From Burkholderia sp. WSM2232 (GTDB lineage: Bacteria > Pseudomonadota > Gammaproteobacteria > Burkholderiales > Burkholderiaceae), in the NCBI RefSeq assembly GCF_000472545.1, contig NZ_AWZV01000008.1, positions 186,001-250,000 on the forward strand: a DNA stretch of 64,000 nucleotides, given 5' to 3'. The notes beneath the pieces were generated by a model. The model was given only the letters and a program-made list of their open reading frames with translations, ran no database searches and was not told the origin of the DNA. Positions 36,717-45,995 of the stretch are shown here, in pieces. Position numbers and translations under genes: made by a program. Numbering within the stretch: position 1 is the stretch's first letter; the number at the start of each line of letters is the position of its first letter.

Positions 36717-37241
36717 GCTCATGCTTCTGCGCTTCTCCATACTGAGAACCGGGCTGACGCAGGCATTAGAGTTCGCGAAGAGGGCCTGCTGCGCTTGCTC
36801 GACGATCTGGCAGCGCTGCCGGTGCTCGGGCCGCTTGCCGAGTAGGAATCTCTCTATCGCCTGGTCGCTGGCCTTAACGGCACACGGATGCGCCACATTA
36901 CCTCCAGCCAGGGTCGGGGGGCCCAGGTGGGTCGCGCCATTACCTGGATCGGGAAGAATTTTCGCGAACGGTTCAGCATTGAGCAGCTTGCAGCGGAAGC
37001 AGGCATGAGCCCATCGAGCCTTCACGAACACTTCCGCACCGTGACGGCGATTACACCACTGCAATTCCAGAAGCAGCTCAGGTTGCAGGACGCGCGCAGT
37101 CTGATGCTGGTCCATGGAATCGACGTCACGACTGCCGCCTTTCGCTTGGGTTACGAGAGCCCGTCGCAGTTTAGTCGAGAATATCGCCGCTATTTCGGTG
37201 AACCGCCGGCGCGCGACATAGCCCGCTTGCGCGCTTCCTGA
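36717..37241 (+). pseudogene. AraC-family regulator, truncated with internal stop
   Basis: The frame reads the end of an AraC N-terminal domain (REEGLLRLLDDLAALPVLGPLAE), then a TAG at 36843 where an Arg is expected, then ESLYRLVAGLNGTRMRHI and a full C-terminal DNA-binding domain (FSIEQLAAEAGMSPSSLHEHF, RLGYESPSQFSREYRRYFGEPP). The first 100 or so residues of the family are not recovered. An intact stretch from the ATG at 36888 (117 residues) could still make a lone DNA-binding domain, so residual activity is possible. Confidence 0.8.
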
Positions 37242-37481
37242 GACCCAGCAGTCGCGCCGAACAGCTCTGGACGTCAAGCGACTCTCCGAACGCCGTGTCC
37301 TCATTGCTACCGTGGCGCATCGTCTCATTGCCCACGCGTATCGCCTTGGCGGAGCCGTCCGCCACGATCGTCACGTCTGTACCGCCGGGTACGCCGAGGA
37401 TCACTATCAGCAATTGCGTTGCGGTGTCGCGTTCGCGGAGGGACGAGCCTTCAATGTGAACGCCGCCCCAGCCGGGAAACC

Positions 37482-37548
37482 GTTAACCATTCGCTCAAGC
37501 GTGACGCTCTTTTTCTCAATAGACCTGCTGCGGCGTACAGGCAAAATT
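37482..37548 (+). promoter_or_regulatory. Shared promoter element A, upstream of porin
   Basis: GTTAAC at 37482, then TTCGC-TCAAG-CGTGA, then CTCAA-TAGACC at 37520 as a -35 and AAAATT at 37543 as a -10 with 17-base spacing. The same arrangement, with the same 38-base distance from GTTAAC to the -35, occurs at 41150, and a shortened version at 47569. The surrounding 415-base gap (37242-37656) contains no other supported feature. Confidence 0.55.
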
Positions 37549-37656
37549 TCATGGCGTTACAAATAAGTGAAAAGACGAGGTCCACACCGGAACGGCGCAG
37601 TTACCAGTCCGCTATCCGGCACATCCATCGTGGATCACACTCAGGAGACGGTGACG

Positions 37657-38796
37657 ATGATGAAATACAGGACCGCAACAGTCGCTTGCGCGGCGTTGGT
37701 GTGCGTTGTGCCGAGGTTGGCGAAGGCTGGAGACGAAGGTGCGGCAGAAAGTCAGCCCGCAGGTGGCAGCATGGTCACCATGTATGGCCTGATCGATCAG
37801 GGTGTCGAGTACGTCAACAATGCGGCGAAGGGCAAAGACATCACCGATGCTTATCGCATGGGAGACGGGACAGCCACTTCCTATTTCGGAATTCGCGGCA
37901 GCGAGGATCTTGGTGGAGGCACCAAGGCGATCTTCGATCTGCAAGGGGGCTTCATGCCCGCCAACGGAACGTCCAGGCAAGGCGGGCGTCTCTTCGGGCG
38001 GCAATCCTACGTCGGTCTGGACGGAACATATGGGCGGCTTACATTTGGCCGCCAATACACAATGCGTTTCTTTGCCACCTCGTTTATCAATCCGTTCGGA
38101 ACGGGCGCGCAAGGTCTTACCACGCTCGACAACGGCATCGCCAACGCGCGGGCGGATAACTCCGTCAGCTACCGCTATTTCCTCGGCTCTTTCGAGGCAG
38201 GCGTGAACTACAGCTTCGGTCGCGATGCCGTCGCCGGTAACAGCGCCGCCGCCTCGAATTGTCCCGGGCAGACGACCCCTTCGAACCAGTGCCGGGAATA
38301 TTCGGCAATGCTCAAGTACGACCGACACACCTGGGGCCTGGCCACTTCCTATGAGCGAAATTACGGCGGCACCTCTGCGACGTTTGGCGGTCTTACGTCG
38401 CCGAAGCTTACGGACAGCCGATTCACGCTGGGAGGCTACTTCAAGATCAGCAAGGCCAAGGTTGGCGTGGGCTGGATCAGGCGGGACGACGAAGGTCTGT
38501 CCACGCCAAAGAGCAATCTGTTCTGGCTGACGGGCGTCGTGCCCGTGACGCCTTTCATTTATGTCGACGGCATGGTGGCGCATCTAAAGTACGATCACTC
38601 GCACGACAAGGCGCTGGTGCTCGTATTGCGCGGCGAATACATCCTTTCCAAGCGAACGTTTCTCTACCTCACGGGTGAGCACATTCACAACTACGGCAAT
38701 CTCGCGCTTGGAGCGACGACGATCACGCCCGTTCCCACGCCGCCGGCTGGCGGCTCGCAGATCTCGATCATCGCGGGTATTCGGCATACGTTTTGA
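37657..38796 (+). CDS. Outer membrane porin (porin_4 type, divergent)
   Basis: A 379-residue porin. The ATG at 37657 follows AGGAG; the leader MMKYRTATVACAALVCVV ends near AKAG. The mature part has MVTMYGLIDQGVEYVNN, YFGIRGSEDLGGGTKAIFDL and a C-terminal Phe (GIRHTF). Its first 15 or so leader residues and the bases around them nearly match those of the tripartite-transporter binding protein at 41332, an unusual sharing. A promoter element shared with module 3 lies upstream, so it probably serves that pathway. Confidence 0.92.
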   Translation: MMKYRTATVACAALVCVVPRLAKAGDEGAAESQPAGGSMVTMYGLIDQGVEYVNNAAKGKDITDAYRMGDGTATSYFGIRGSEDLGGGTKAIFDLQGGFMPANGTSRQGGRLFGRQSYVGLDGTYGRLTFGRQYTMRFFATSFINPFGTGAQGLTTLDNGIANARADNSVSYRYFLGSFEAGVNYSFGRDAVAGNSAAASNCPGQTTPSNQCREYSAMLKYDRHTWGLATSYERNYGGTSATFGGLTSPKLTDSRFTLGGYFKISKAKVGVGWIRRDDEGLSTPKSNLFWLTGVVPVTPFIYVDGMVAHLKYDHSHDKALVLVLRGEYILSKRTFLYLTGEHIHNYGNLALGATTITPVPTPPAGGSQISIIAGIRHTF

Positions 38797-38832
38797 CCTG
38801 GGCGCGACAGGCTGAAAGCGGCGAGGGAAGCG

Positions 38833-38876
38833 CACCCCGAAGGCTGGACACCGATCCGCCTTCGGGGTGTTCTGTT
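38833..38876. terminator. Intrinsic terminator between convergent genes
   Basis: CACCCCGAAGG and CCTTCGGGGTG form a perfect 11-bp stem around 15 bases, followed by TTCTGTT. It lies 36 bases after the porin stop and before the end of the minus-strand gene at 38942, and may serve both directions. Confidence 0.8.
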
Positions 38877-38941
38877 ATGACACGAGCACGCAGGCGGGGC
38901 CCGCTTCGCCGAGATTACGGGTTTTCCCTGCTCCGACCGAT

Positions 38942-39958
38942 TCAGCCGACTAGCTTCGCGGCAGCTTTCGCTGCGGACATGTCGGCGACTTCCTCGAAGG
39001 GCTGCTTGCGCTTCAGACTTCCGGCGCTGATGTACATATCCTGCAGATAACCGATATCGGCGTTCGTCAGCGAGAGGTCTTTCGAGTAGGGCCTTTGCGT
39101 CTCGTTGAAATGCCAGATTGCCTGCGCGGAAACCTCGTCGAAATGCTTCTGCACGCGCCTGCGTGCTTCGAAGAATGCATCGTGCGATGCAGGCGACATA
39201 AGGAACTCGTAAAGCGCACCATAGGCGGCCATGACCGCAACCATTGCCTGATGCTTGTCACGCAGCGCGGTATCGGCGGCATAGGCGGTCTGGAAAGTGC
39301 ATCTGGGCAGCGCCTGCCAAAGGTTGGCGCCGTTGATCGCGACGAGTCCGCCCTGATCGTTCAGATGCGAGATGCTGGAACAGCAAGCGTGCGCCTCGCC
39401 CGTTGCGACCGCCTCATAGCATTGGTCGTTGCTGCCCTTATCGACGAAATCGACTTGCGAGGCGTCAAGTCCTTTTTCCTTCAGCAACTGGAGCATGAGT
39501 GTATGGAGCAAGCCGAGAGACGGACCCACCGCGACCGTCTTGCCCTCCAGGTCGGCGAGCGTTCTTACGGCATCGGGTCTGGCAAAGACCGTCAGCGCGC
39601 ATTTTTTCATGCCCGCTCCGACGATCTTTACCTTCGCGCCTTGCGCGATGCGCGCTAACACCATGTTGTAGCCCGACACCATGCAAAGGTCCGCGGCGCC
39701 CGCGACGATCGCATCGAACGGGCCAGTTGCGCCGGGAATCTGCGCTATAGAGGCGTTCACCCCGTACCGCCTGAAATAGCCCATCTCGTCCATGAGGGCA
39801 TTGAGTGTGGCATTTTCGAGCCCCGGGTTGCTGACAATGCGGATCGCGCTGGAGGCGCTGCGCGCGACATAAGGCGCGGCTACTACCCCTGTCGCGATGC
39901 TCACGCCAAGAAGGCCGGCGCGGCGCAGGAAGCGGCGACGGGTAAGGGTCTCGGTCAT
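38942..39958 (-). CDS. NMT1/TauA-like substrate-binding protein with Tat signal
   Basis: A 338-residue protein with a twin-arginine leader (TRRRFLRRAGLLGVSIATG). The mature part is of the NMT1/THI5-like class: NATLNALMDEMGYFRRYGV, PFDAIVAGAADLCMVSGYN, LEGKTVAVGPSLGLLHTLML and VDFVDKGSNDQCYEAVATGE. It should bind a small anion or aromatic acid in the periplasm after folded export. No ABC permease or ATPase gene is adjacent, so its partners lie elsewhere or it acts as a sensor. It is divergent from the LysR gene at 40129. Confidence 0.87.
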   Translation of the reverse strand: MTETLTRRRFLRRAGLLGVSIATGVVAAPYVARSASSAIRIVSNPGLENATLNALMDEMGYFRRYGVNASIAQIPGATGPFDAIVAGAADLCMVSGYNMVLARIAQGAKVKIVGAGMKKCALTVFARPDAVRTLADLEGKTVAVGPSLGLLHTLMLQLLKEKGLDASQVDFVDKGSNDQCYEAVATGEAHACCSSISHLNDQGGLVAINGANLWQALPRCTFQTAYAADTALRDKHQAMVAVMAAYGALYEFLMSPASHDAFFEARRRVQKHFDEVSAQAIWHFNETQRPYSKDLSLTNADIGYLQDMYISAGSLKRKQPFEEVADMSAAKAAAKLVG

Positions 39959-40128
39959 GTACTGTCTCGGTACGCCGGATTGACCGGCATGTTGTTATCA
40001 AACGATGCGCGTAAGGAGCGCAACCAGGCGTGGCCAGGCGCATCGCGATCGTGCCAGCCAACAGTGTCGTCGGGCAATTGAGTAAAATGGTCTAGGGCTT
40101 AACGAGTTGGTAAAAGGGGGCGCGCGAC

Positions 40129-41094
40129 GTGTCAGAGCTTGACTGGTACCTTCAGATCAACCTGAAGGCGCGGCACATGCATCTCGTCGTGGCGATCGAC
40201 ACCTACCGCAATCTGACCCAGGTCGCGGACGTCACGCATGTCACCGTGCCTGCGGTGTCCAAGTCGCTTGCCGAACTCGAACGGGGCCTCGGACTCACGC
40301 TTTTCGCGCGCACGGCAAAAGGTCTCGTCCCGACACAGTACGGCGAGTGTCTGATTCGCCACGCGCGGGCGATGCTCACAGTCCTCCACCAGGCACGCGA
40401 CGAACTGAAGGCGTTGAGTTCGGGAACCCAAGGCAAGATTCACATCGGCATGTTGCCCGCTTCGGCTTCCGTATTGGTGCCGCGGGCTCTGAGCCTTCTG
40501 AAGCAGCGCTCGCCTGGCACCAACGTCGTTGTCGTCGAAGGGACGACCGCCTCCCTATTGCCGGAGCTCTGGCAAGGTCGCCTCGATCTGGTCGTGGGCC
40601 GCCTTCCGCCGCCGGACACGCTCGGCAGTTTTGAAGAAAGAGAGTTGATCGAGGATCCAGTCACGCTCGTCGTGGGCCGTCATCATCCGCTGGTCCGCAA
40701 GAAAACTCTTAAATGGTCGGACCTGCATCCGTATCCGTGGATACTGCCGCCGCCCGGTTCGATACTGCGCGATCCGCTTGAGCGCGCACTCGAAGCGCAC
40801 GACGTGCCTTTGACCAACAACTACATCGAAACACTTTCCATTCACGTGGTGCGTGCTCATTTGCAGGTCTCGGATTCCATCGCCGTGATGGCCGACACGC
40901 CGGCCAACGATCTCACGCAGCCGCTCCATACGCTTCCTCTCGGCCTTCCCCGGTTGCTGCGCCCCGCAGGCGTGTTATGGAACCGCAATCGCGGCCTCAC
41001 ACCTGGCGCGCAACTGATGGTTGCGTGCCTGGAGGAAGCGGCTCAACACCTCGCGAAAAAGAGCCAGGCTGCGCGCAAGGCGCTCGCGCCGTAA
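40129..41094 (+). CDS. LysR-family regulator (paralogue 1)
   Basis: A 321-residue LysR protein with a GTG start at 40129. The winged helix is in residues 15-75 (NLTQVADVTHVTVPAVSKSL, ERGLGLTLFAR), then the effector domain (KIHIGMLPASASVLVPRALSLL, GRLDLVVGRLPPPDTLG). It is nearly identical over long runs to the LysR protein at 45996. GbpR/Cbl-type aromatic or sugar-acid regulators have this layout. It is divergent from a binding-protein gene and upstream of the tripartite-transporter operon, whose promoter contains a TTCAC-TCAAG-GTGAA inverted repeat it could bind. Confidence 0.92.
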   Translation: MSELDWYLQINLKARHMHLVVAIDTYRNLTQVADVTHVTVPAVSKSLAELERGLGLTLFARTAKGLVPTQYGECLIRHARAMLTVLHQARDELKALSSGTQGKIHIGMLPASASVLVPRALSLLKQRSPGTNVVVVEGTTASLLPELWQGRLDLVVGRLPPPDTLGSFEERELIEDPVTLVVGRHHPLVRKKTLKWSDLHPYPWILPPPGSILRDPLERALEAHDVPLTNNYIETLSIHVVRAHLQVSDSIAVMADTPANDLTQPLHTLPLGLPRLLRPAGVLWNRNRGLTPGAQLMVACLEEAAQHLAKKSQAARKALAP

Positions 41095-41149
41095 GCCGCC
41101 TGGCTTATCTCCCCGGCTCAGTCGACTCGCGTCCGTTCGTCGACGTCGT

Positions 41150-41216
41150 GTTAACCGTTCACTCAAGGTGAAAGCGGCTTTTCTCAATTGACCCCTGCCG
41201 GCGCGCTGGCAGAATC
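41150..41216 (+). promoter_or_regulatory. Shared promoter element B, upstream of Bug/Tct operon
   Basis: GTTAAC at 41150 is followed by the inverted repeat TTCAC-TCAAG-GTGAA (41158-41172), then CTCAA-TTGACC (-35 at 41188) and AGAATC (-10 at 41211) with 17-base spacing. This is the best of three similar elements. The repeat has the T-N13-A form expected of a LysR site. Confidence 0.6.
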
Positions 41217-41331
41217 TCGGTGCGTTCACTCAATTAACGAACGGAGACAACCCAATTCGCGCGAATGATTCGAACCGTCGCTGCTGGCGGGCGAAGGTGA
41301 ATTGCGGATTACTATCGGAGACAGTACGACC

Positions 41332-42372
41332 ATGAAGTACAGGACCGCAATTCGCGCTTGCGCGGCGCTGCTCACCATTGCTGCGATGGCGATTACGGAA
41401 ACGGCCCATGGTCAGTCGGTTGAGCAGTTCTATCACGGCAAGACCGTTACGCTTATTGTCAGCGCGGACGCAGGCACGCCGACTGACATCATTGCGCGCC
41501 AGTTCGCACGCTTCTTCGTCAACTACATTCCTGGAAAACCGCATGCGGTGGTAATGAACGTGGTCGGAGCTGGCGGTATGGTCGCGGCCGCCTCGCTGCA
41601 GTCGCGGCAGTCCAGCGACGGGACCGTCATCGGTTTCCTGCAGCGAAACAATCTGTACATCCCGTTGCTCGATCCGCGGCAGAGCAGGTTCGATCCGCGC
41701 AAAGTGCGGTGGCTCGGCAGTCTGAACAAGGTCGAGTATTGCCTCGTTTCGATGACGCGTTCGGGCGTGACGACCGCCGGCGACCTCGTCACGAAAAAGA
41801 TGTACATCGGCGCGACAGGCTTCGCCAACGAAGACCGCACGCTGCCAGCGCTGCTTGACGAGTATCTCGGCGCGAAGATGAGCATTGTGCCTGGCTACAC
41901 CGGCCGCGGAGAAGTCTACCTCGCGATGCAGCGGGGCGAAGTGGATGGCTGGGCCTCGACCATCGACGGATTACAGCAAGGCGAACCTGTGCGCATGCTC
42001 GCCAACGGCAAGATGAAAGTGTTGCTGCACCTGGGCTGGAACAGTCCGGCTCCGTTCGCCGGTATCCCGAGCCTGAGCGCCTATATCACCAACCCCGACG
42101 TCAAGGCACTCTTCAATCTGTTCCTGCTGCCGTTCCAGGCCGGGCGGCCAATCGCCGTACCGAAGGATGTGCCCGAGGAACGTCTTGATGCGCTGCGTGA
42201 GGCGTTCTCGAAGACGATCGCGGACCCTGAGTTCGTCGCAGCAATGAAAAGTTCAGGCTACCCAATCGATCCGATCGACGGAAACGCGGTGGAACAGATA
42301 GTCGGCCAGCTCTACGCGACCCCACAGCGGCAGCTCGAAAGCGCACGCAAGCTCATCTTCAGTTCTCACTGA
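41332..42372 (+). CDS. Tripartite tricarboxylate transporter substrate-binding protein (Bug/TctC family)
   Basis: A 346-residue protein with leader MKYRTAIRACAALLTIAAMA ending near AHGQ. The Bug signature is clear: VEQFYHGKTVTLIVSADAGTPTD, MNVVGAGGMVAAASLQS, GATGFANEDRTLPALLDE and a C-terminal PEERLDALREAFSKTIADPEF. The ATG at 41332 follows GGAGAC. It captures a carboxylate in the periplasm for the TctA-TctB fusion at 43378. Confidence 0.92.
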   Translation: MKYRTAIRACAALLTIAAMAITETAHGQSVEQFYHGKTVTLIVSADAGTPTDIIARQFARFFVNYIPGKPHAVVMNVVGAGGMVAAASLQSRQSSDGTVIGFLQRNNLYIPLLDPRQSRFDPRKVRWLGSLNKVEYCLVSMTRSGVTTAGDLVTKKMYIGATGFANEDRTLPALLDEYLGAKMSIVPGYTGRGEVYLAMQRGEVDGWASTIDGLQQGEPVRMLANGKMKVLLHLGWNSPAPFAGIPSLSAYITNPDVKALFNLFLLPFQAGRPIAVPKDVPEERLDALREAFSKTIADPEFVAAMKSSGYPIDPIDGNAVEQIVGQLYATPQRQLESARKLIFSSH

Positions 42373-42399
42373 ACGCAGATCACCACGAGGTTTGTTCAC

Positions 42400-43254
42400 A
42401 TGACACCGGAAATAATCGACATCCACCCGCATATCATCTCTGCAGACACCGAACACTACCCGATCGCGCCGCAACATGGACACCGGTCCAAGTGGTCGGC
42501 CACGCGCCCGGTCACGTTCGAGCAGATGATTGCCGAAATGGACGAAGCGGGTGTTGCGAAAGCTGCAATCGTGCATTCGTCAACCACCTACGGTCACAAC
42601 AACTCGTACGTGGCCGACAGCGTGGCGCGCTATCCGAAGCGCTTCACAGGCGTCTATTCCTTCAATCTGCTTGCGCCCGACGCGTTGCAGACCTTTGACT
42701 ACTGGCTCGCTCGCGGCATGGGCGGCATTCGTCTGTTCACGGGCGGTGCGACGCATCAGGGCGATGCGAGCTGGCTCGTGGATCCGGCGACGTTCCCAAT
42801 CTGGCAGCGTTGCGCCGAAATCGGCATGACTATGGCAGTACAGACGACGCCGGACGGTTTGTCGATGGTCGCCGAGCTTGCGCAAGGCTTTCCCGCCGTA
42901 AAGATCGCGCTGGATCACTGCGCGCGGCCCGGCCTCGAAGATGGCCCGCCGTACGCGCGTTGCGCGGCGCTGTTCGAACTGGCGAAGTACGACAACGTAT
43001 ATATGAAGATCACACCGCGCACATTCGATCTGGCGCAGGCGGCGCCAGGCGGGGCAGACGCGTTCTTCGCGACGCTCGTCGAAGTGTTCGGCGCGGATCA
43101 CCTGGCGTTCGGCTCCAACTACCCGGCTTCTGCGGGACCGCTGAAAAAGCTGATCGATCAGGGCCGCGCGTGCTTCGCCAGCCTTACCGAGCAAGAGCGC
43201 GCATGGATCTGGGCCGGCACGGCCAAGAAGCTTTACCCGGTGCTGGCCGATTGA
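42400..43254 (+). CDS. Amidohydrolase-2 family protein, LigI-like (copy 1)
   Basis: A 284-residue TIM-barrel hydrolase. Metal-type H9-P-H11 lies in IDIHPHIIS; ALDHCARPG and FGSNYPAS follow. It resembles 2-pyrone-4,6-dicarboxylate lactonases, which open the lactone made in protocatechuate and gallate meta-cleavage. The position usually held by the catalytic Asp (G-T/S-D-x-P) is Asn here, as also in its paralogue at 49807. It starts 27 bases after the binding-protein gene. Lactone or ester hydrolysis is likely, but activity needs proof. Confidence 0.85.
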   Translation: MTPEIIDIHPHIISADTEHYPIAPQHGHRSKWSATRPVTFEQMIAEMDEAGVAKAAIVHSSTTYGHNNSYVADSVARYPKRFTGVYSFNLLAPDALQTFDYWLARGMGGIRLFTGGATHQGDASWLVDPATFPIWQRCAEIGMTMAVQTTPDGLSMVAELAQGFPAVKIALDHCARPGLEDGPPYARCAALFELAKYDNVYMKITPRTFDLAQAAPGGADAFFATLVEVFGADHLAFGSNYPASAGPLKKLIDQGRACFASLTEQERAWIWAGTAKKLYPVLAD

Positions 43255-43377
43255 ACCCCTAACGTCGGGCGGCGAATCAAGTCAACCGCGTAATCCGACT
43301 CGGTGGGCATCTCCAACCACAACTGGGCGGACCGACCGAGTGAGCCAGACGGGCTTGCCATCTAATCAGGATGACGT

Positions 43378-45384
43378 ATGGAATTTCTCAACGATGCAAC
43401 GCTCCTGGCTGCAGGCCATGCGTTGTCGACGCTCCTCCAGTTCAACCGTCTGATCTTCCTCGTATTCGGCGTGGTGGTCGGACTGTCGATCGGGCTGCTG
43501 CCAGGCATCGGAGGCTTGACGGGTTTTGCGCTGCTGGTACCGTTCACCTACACGATGGACCCGTATGCGGCCTTTGCAATGCTGCTGGGCATGGCATCCG
43601 TCATCACGACTTCCGACGTGATTCCAGCCGTGCTGTTCGGCGTGCCCGGCCACGCGGCTTCGCAGGCGACCGTGCTCGACGGCCTGCCGATGACGAAACG
43701 CGGTGAAGCGTCGCGCGCGTTGAGCGCGTGCTACATGTCCTCGCTGTCTGGCGGTCTCATCGGTGCGATCGTTCTTGCGTTTTCGCTGCCGTTGGTGCGG
43801 CCTTTCGTGCTCTCCATCGGCACCCCCGAAATGCTCGCGCTCACGATATTCGGCGTTTCAATGGTCTCGGCGCTCTCGGGCAACGCGCCGCTGCGCGGCG
43901 TAGTCGCAGCCTGTTTCGGCATCCTGGTGGGCATGATCGGCACCAACGTCGCAACCGGGCAGATGCGTTGGACCGGCGACATCCTTTACCTGCAGGACGG
44001 CATTCCGATCGTGCCGATCATCCTCGGGATCTTTGCCCTACCGGAGTTGTGCGAACTTGCTATCCGGCGCAAGGCGATCGCCGAGAACGTGCAGTTCAGT
44101 TCTCGTGAGGGAATGCGACAGGGCGTGGTCGACAGTTTTCGCAACTGGTTTCTGATTCTCCGCTGCGGCGGCCTTGGCGCGATACTCGGTGCGGTGCCGG
44201 GCATCACAGGCGCGGTGACGGACTGGATCGCCTATGGTCATGCGCTGCAAACCGCGAAGGGCGCGAAGCAGTCTTTCACCACCGGCGATGTGCGCGGCGT
44301 GATTGCGCCCGAAGCGGCGAATAACGCGCGTGAAGGCGGCAGCCTTGTGCCGATGCTGTCGTTCGGTGTGCCGGGCGGCGCGGCGCAGGCCATTCTTCTG
44401 GGCGCGATGATGGTGCATGGTTTCATCCCCGGCCCGGACATGCTGACCAAGCATCTCGATTTCACGTACTCGATGGTCTGGTCAATTGCGCTTGCCAACA
44501 TCTTCGGCGCGGGTCTGTGTTTTTTGCTCAGTGGACAGTTCGCGAGGATTTCGACGCTGCGCTACACGCTCATCCTGCCGGTCATCATGCCGATCATCTA
44601 TGTCGGCGCCTTCCAGGGCTCCCGCAGCTGGGGCGACCTGTTTGTGCTGCTGATCGCCGCAGTGATCGGCTGGACCATGAAGCGCCTCAAATGGGCGCGC
44701 CCGCCGCTGATTCTCGGCCTCGTGCTCGGAGTGCTGATGGAGCGCTACATGTCGATTTCCTTCGTGCGCTATGGCGGGCAGTGGGTCACGCGCCCGGTCG
44801 TGATGGGGCTCCTCGCGCTCGCGGCGCTGGTCTTTTTCAAGCCGTTGTTTACGGCGTTGCGCAGCGGCGGCCTCGCGCGGATGCGACCGAGCGGCAAGAT
44901 TGTCGTCAAGCCGGAAGATCTGGTTTATGTGTTCTTCATCGGCGTGGGCATATACATGCTGGTCACCGCGCAGAGCTGGCTGCTCATGGCGAGAATCGGG
45001 CCGACCGTGATTGCGAGCATGCTCGTGATCGCCGGAACTTTCAGCCTGATCTACAAGATTTTGGTCATTCCTGCACATGGGGCAGCGGCGCCTGCGGGCG
45101 GCGGCATTCACATGGACGTTTCGAGTGATCATGGGGAAAAGCTGCCGAACCACGTGACCCTAATGCGCGCCGCGAAGTTTTTCGGCTGGTTCGTCGCGTT
45201 TCTTGCGTGCATGTCGCTGATCGGCATGATCCCGACCGTGCCGATCATTATCGTTGCGTACATGCGCATCGAGGGACGCGAGTCGTGGAGGCTCAGTCTG
45301 ATTCTCGCCGCCTGCGTGACCGCGCTGATCTATGGCGTTTTCGATCAGATCATTCATATACCGTGGCCGCCAAGCCTCATCTAA
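43378..45384 (+). CDS. Tripartite tricarboxylate transporter permease, TctA-TctB fusion
   Basis: A 668-residue membrane protein. Residues about 1-500 are TctA-like, with GLLPGIGGLTGFALLVPFTY, VLFGVPGHAASQATVLDG and a repeat of the motif at LGAVPGITGAVTDW and SFGVPGGAAQAILLGAM. Residues about 520-668 hold four more hydrophobic helices like the small TctB subunit (VYVFFIGVGIYMLV, FFGWFVAFLACMSLIGMIP). Ordinary TctA is about 500 residues, and no separate tctB gene is present, so the two are fused. It works with the binding protein at 41332 to import a carboxylate by ion gradient. Confidence 0.9.
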   Translation: MEFLNDATLLAAGHALSTLLQFNRLIFLVFGVVVGLSIGLLPGIGGLTGFALLVPFTYTMDPYAAFAMLLGMASVITTSDVIPAVLFGVPGHAASQATVLDGLPMTKRGEASRALSACYMSSLSGGLIGAIVLAFSLPLVRPFVLSIGTPEMLALTIFGVSMVSALSGNAPLRGVVAACFGILVGMIGTNVATGQMRWTGDILYLQDGIPIVPIILGIFALPELCELAIRRKAIAENVQFSSREGMRQGVVDSFRNWFLILRCGGLGAILGAVPGITGAVTDWIAYGHALQTAKGAKQSFTTGDVRGVIAPEAANNAREGGSLVPMLSFGVPGGAAQAILLGAMMVHGFIPGPDMLTKHLDFTYSMVWSIALANIFGAGLCFLLSGQFARISTLRYTLILPVIMPIIYVGAFQGSRSWGDLFVLLIAAVIGWTMKRLKWARPPLILGLVLGVLMERYMSISFVRYGGQWVTRPVVMGLLALAALVFFKPLFTALRSGGLARMRPSGKIVVKPEDLVYVFFIGVGIYMLVTAQSWLLMARIGPTVIASMLVIAGTFSLIYKILVIPAHGAAAPAGGGIHMDVSSDHGEKLPNHVTLMRAAKFFGWFVAFLACMSLIGMIPTVPIIIVAYMRIEGRESWRLSLILAACVTALIYGVFDQIIHIPWPPSLI

Positions 45385-45414
45385 TCAAGGCATCGTGACA
45401 GGAAGGAAACAGGC

Positions 45415-45945
45415 ATGACCGACAATCGGCTACAACGTATCGACCCCGACAAAGCCACCCCCGAGCAAAAGAAAGTCATTGCCCGGCTAGGCGAGGGCCG
45501 CGGGCGAATTCCCACGCCGTTCAACATCTGGCTGCATAACCCGAACCTCGCCGGCGGGATGGAGATAATCGGTACACACGTCGACCACTCGCCCGTGCTC
45601 AGTGAAGCGGAGAGCGAAGTCGCGATTCTTTCGACGGCGGTCTTCTGGAACGCGCCCTACGTGATCGCCAACCATCGGCGGCATGCGTTGAAGGCGGGAG
45701 TGCCGCAGGCGGTAGTCGACGCAATCATGGAAAAGCGCCGACCAGAAGCAAGCGATGACCGCCTTCAGCTTGTCTGCGAGGCGGTCTGTGACATTCTCGC
45801 GGGCGGCGTAGTCGACGACGCGCGCTTTGCGCGTTACGACGCTGAACTCGGCCGGGCGGTGATTGCCGAGTTGCTGATCACGGTCGGCTACTTCACGTCT
45901 ATTTCGCTCGGCATGACGTTGCATGCGCTGCCGCCCAAAGACTGA
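45415..45945 (+). CDS. Carboxymuconolactone decarboxylase-family protein
   Basis: A 176-residue all-helical protein of the AhpD/CMD fold. It has IPTPFNIWLHNPNLAGGMEIIGTH, LSEAESEVAILSTAVFWNAPYVIANH and ELLITVGYFTSISLGMTLHALP. No C-x-x-C pair is present, so it is not a peroxidase. True decarboxylases act on 4-carboxymuconolactone; many relatives in aromatic clusters have unknown roles. It is 30 bases after the TctA-TctB gene and shares its transcript. Confidence 0.88.
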   Translation: MTDNRLQRIDPDKATPEQKKVIARLGEGRGRIPTPFNIWLHNPNLAGGMEIIGTHVDHSPVLSEAESEVAILSTAVFWNAPYVIANHRRHALKAGVPQAVVDAIMEKRRPEASDDRLQLVCEAVCDILAGGVVDDARFARYDAELGRAVIAELLITVGYFTSISLGMTLHALPPKD

Positions 45946-45995
45946 TAGCAGCTCGTGTTCGTTGACCAGATGGTGAAACCGCGGAGGCACACGAC

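Noticed and set aside
43298..43341. ACTCGGT/ACCGAGT inverted repeat before the TctA-TctB gene
   Set aside because: Only seven bases with a 30-base gap; can occur by chance in GC-rich sequence.
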